Below are positions 62,993 to 64,000 of a stretch of 64,000 bases of DNA, piece by piece (position 1 is the first letter of the stretch; every line of letters starts with the position of its first letter). The DNA comes from Candidatus Dormiibacterota bacterium (GTDB lineage: Bacteria > Chloroflexota > Dormibacteria > Aeolococcales > Aeolococcaceae), in contig PLZA01000014.1 of the NCBI GenBank assembly GCA_003153505.1, positions 219,529 to 283,528 on the forward strand. Reading direction: 5' to 3'. Position numbers and translations under genes: made by a program. The notes beneath the pieces are model-generated. The model saw only the letters and a list, made by a program, of their open reading frames with translations, was not told the origin of the DNA and did no database searches.

Positions 62993-64000
62993 TCAGCCGG
63001 CGATGACCGACTTGACCGCGTCACGGACGGTGCGCAGCGCGGAGACGTCATCGATGAAAACGCGAATCACCTGGTTGTGCTGTGGCAGCCGCGCGACCAG
63101 CTCGGCTGCGCGCGCGGCCTCGATGGTGTCGTTGAGCGGATCGTAGATCCGCACCATCCCGTCGTCGGTCATGGGGTTCTGCGGTGCGATGCGCGCAATG
63201 GCGACATCGACCTCCACACGCGCACCGAGCGCCTTGGACGCGAGTGCCGCATCGAGACGCTGCTGCAGCGTCGACGTGTCCGTCCCTTTGTGGACGATAC
63301 TTTCGTAGGCGAGGTGCCACGGTAGGTCGCGTGCCGCGATGCGCGCCCATGCGTCCGCGAGGCGACGGCGCTCGGTGCCCGGAGGTTCACCCTGCCAGCG
63401 CTGCACCGCAACCAGCACCGACCAGTCGTTGAGCAGCTCGTACTCATCGAGATGCTTGAGCGGGTTGCCGTGGAGCAGCTGCGCGATGGTGTCGGCGAAG
63501 ATCTCGCGCATCGAAAGGTCGAACCGGCGGCCGGTTCGATGATGGTAGACCTGCAGATACATGTAGAGGCGCGACGCGAGAAACATCTCGAGCGCGCCTG
63601 CTGCGTGGGCGTGGAGCACGATGCTGTCGCCGCTCACAAAGGTGTAGTGGATGAGCCGCTGCACCTCCACCGCGCCGAGGCTGATGCCGCACATGTAGGC
63701 GTCGCGTGGGACGTAGTCCAGATTGTCGACGGTTGCGGGACCACAGAGGATCGGCTTCAGCGCGCGCAGCCATCCCGGTGGCGAATACCCCGCAATATCG
63801 GCGTCGGCCATGACCCACGCGACCCACATCGGATCGATCTGCTCGCCAGGGGAGAATCGGTCGGTGGGGCTCGCCCGCAGCGATCCGATGACGTCGGCGA
63901 GCTGATGGTTGACGAGGTGGCGACCAATCACCTCGTGATCGAGGTGCCACTGCTCGAGCACCTCGTGATCGAAGAAATGACCAAAAGGACCGTGCCCGAC
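62993..64000 (-). CDS. HD-domain phosphohydrolase, dNTPase-like (5' end outside window)
   Basis: About 335 residues are visible and the frame is open to the window edge, so the N-terminus is missing. The first visible residues GHGPFGHFFDHE match the H-D..HGPFSH segment of SAMHD1/dGTPase-type HD enzymes. NLDYVPRDAYMCGISLGAV is the family's conserved nucleotide-site segment. The remainder is helical with no further domain. It probably hydrolyses dNTPs or (p)ppGpp-like nucleotides; the exact substrate is open. It converges with mrp, with 23 bp between. Confidence 0.8.
   Translation of the reverse strand, partial: VGHGPFGHFFDHEVLEQWHLDHEVIGRHLVNHQLADVIGSLRASPTDRFSPGEQIDPMWVAWVMADADIAGYSPPGWLRALKPILCGPATVDNLDYVPRDAYMCGISLGAVEVQRLIHYTFVSGDSIVLHAHAAGALEMFLASRLYMYLQVYHHRTGRRFDLSMREIFADTIAQLLHGNPLKHLDEYELLNDWSVLVAVQRWQGEPPGTERRRLADAWARIAARDLPWHLAYESIVHKGTDTSTLQQRLDAALASKALGARVEVDVAIARIAPQNPMTDDGMVRIYDPLNDTIEAARAAELVARLPQHNQVIRVFIDDVSALRTVRDAVKSVIAG

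Overview
The window is 64 kb of gene-dense, high-GC bacterial chromosome with about 57 protein-coding genes, no rRNA, tRNA or CRISPR, and no phage or insertion-sequence genes. Gene content (a potassium-independent proton-pumping pyrophosphatase, an AdoK-type adenosine kinase, split MaoC hydratases, EtfAB, VPDTR-type secreted repeats) and many GTG starts preceded at 6-10 nt by a TAnnnT box fit a Terrabacteria lineage. I would guess a soil or freshwater Chloroflexota (Limnocylindria-like) genome, but this placement is an inference, not something the sequence proves.

Layout. 0-9.6 kb: surface-glycan genes (two glycosyltransferases, a flippase, a Gfo/Idh oxidoreductase, a GT2 and a PLP sugar aminotransferase in one minus-strand operon) interrupted by apt-ahcY-M16 peptidase. 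9.7-12.4 kb: glutamate dehydrogenase, rhodanese, aldo/keto reductase. 12.4-29.5 kb: the main envelope-polysaccharide region with GT87, two methyltransferases, a Wzm/Wzt ABC exporter whose ATPase carries a C-terminal carbohydrate-recognition-like domain, a CmcI-like methyltransferase, a coiled-coil GT2, a 1066-residue secreted repeat protein, RmlC-like and RmlB sugar enzymes, a GT-C-like membrane protein, a polyprenyl-phosphate GT2 and a third methyltransferase. 29.5-38.5 kb: EamA exporter, ABC-F ATPase, a large protein with a nucleoside-phosphorylase-like C-terminus, divergent adenosine kinase, thiolase, a broken methyltransferase, PIG-L deacetylase, cyclophilin and a secreted protein. 38.6-41.1 kb: pyruvyltransferase-like protein and GT2. 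41.2-45.4 kb: etfB-etfA-hybrid kinase-response regulator operon. 45.4-45.9 kb: non-coding repeat region. 45.9-52.6 kb: LysM/CHAP hydrolase, asparaginase, fatty-acyl genes (MaoC pair, acyl-CoA dehydrogenase, SDR), a TIM-barrel-like protein and a cold-shock gene. 52.6-64 kb: CinA-like protein, H+-PPase, VIT1/CCC1 transporter, a DUF4214 surface protein, FAD-linked oxidase, polysaccharide deacetylase-like lipoprotein, Mrp ATPase and a truncated HD phosphohydrolase.

How genes work together. apt, ahcY and adenosine kinase form a methyl-cycle/adenosine-salvage set, to which the phosphorylase-like protein may belong. Thiolase, MaoC pair, acyl-CoA dehydrogenase, SDR and EtfAB would serve fatty-acid oxidation. 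The many glycosyltransferases plus both a Wzx-like flippase and a Wzm/Wzt exporter indicate at least two glycan export routes.

Most notable: the 45.4-45.8 kb intergenic region holds two elements with the same geometry (stem, 6 nt, a 71-nt core 93% identical between copies, 4 nt, stem). Their 19-20 bp stems are unrelated in sequence between copies yet perfectly self-complementary within each. I recognise no known family. Other points are pervasive leaderless-type promoters, two micro-ORFs overlapping the next gene, a possible AUC start codon and several enzymes with altered catalytic motifs.
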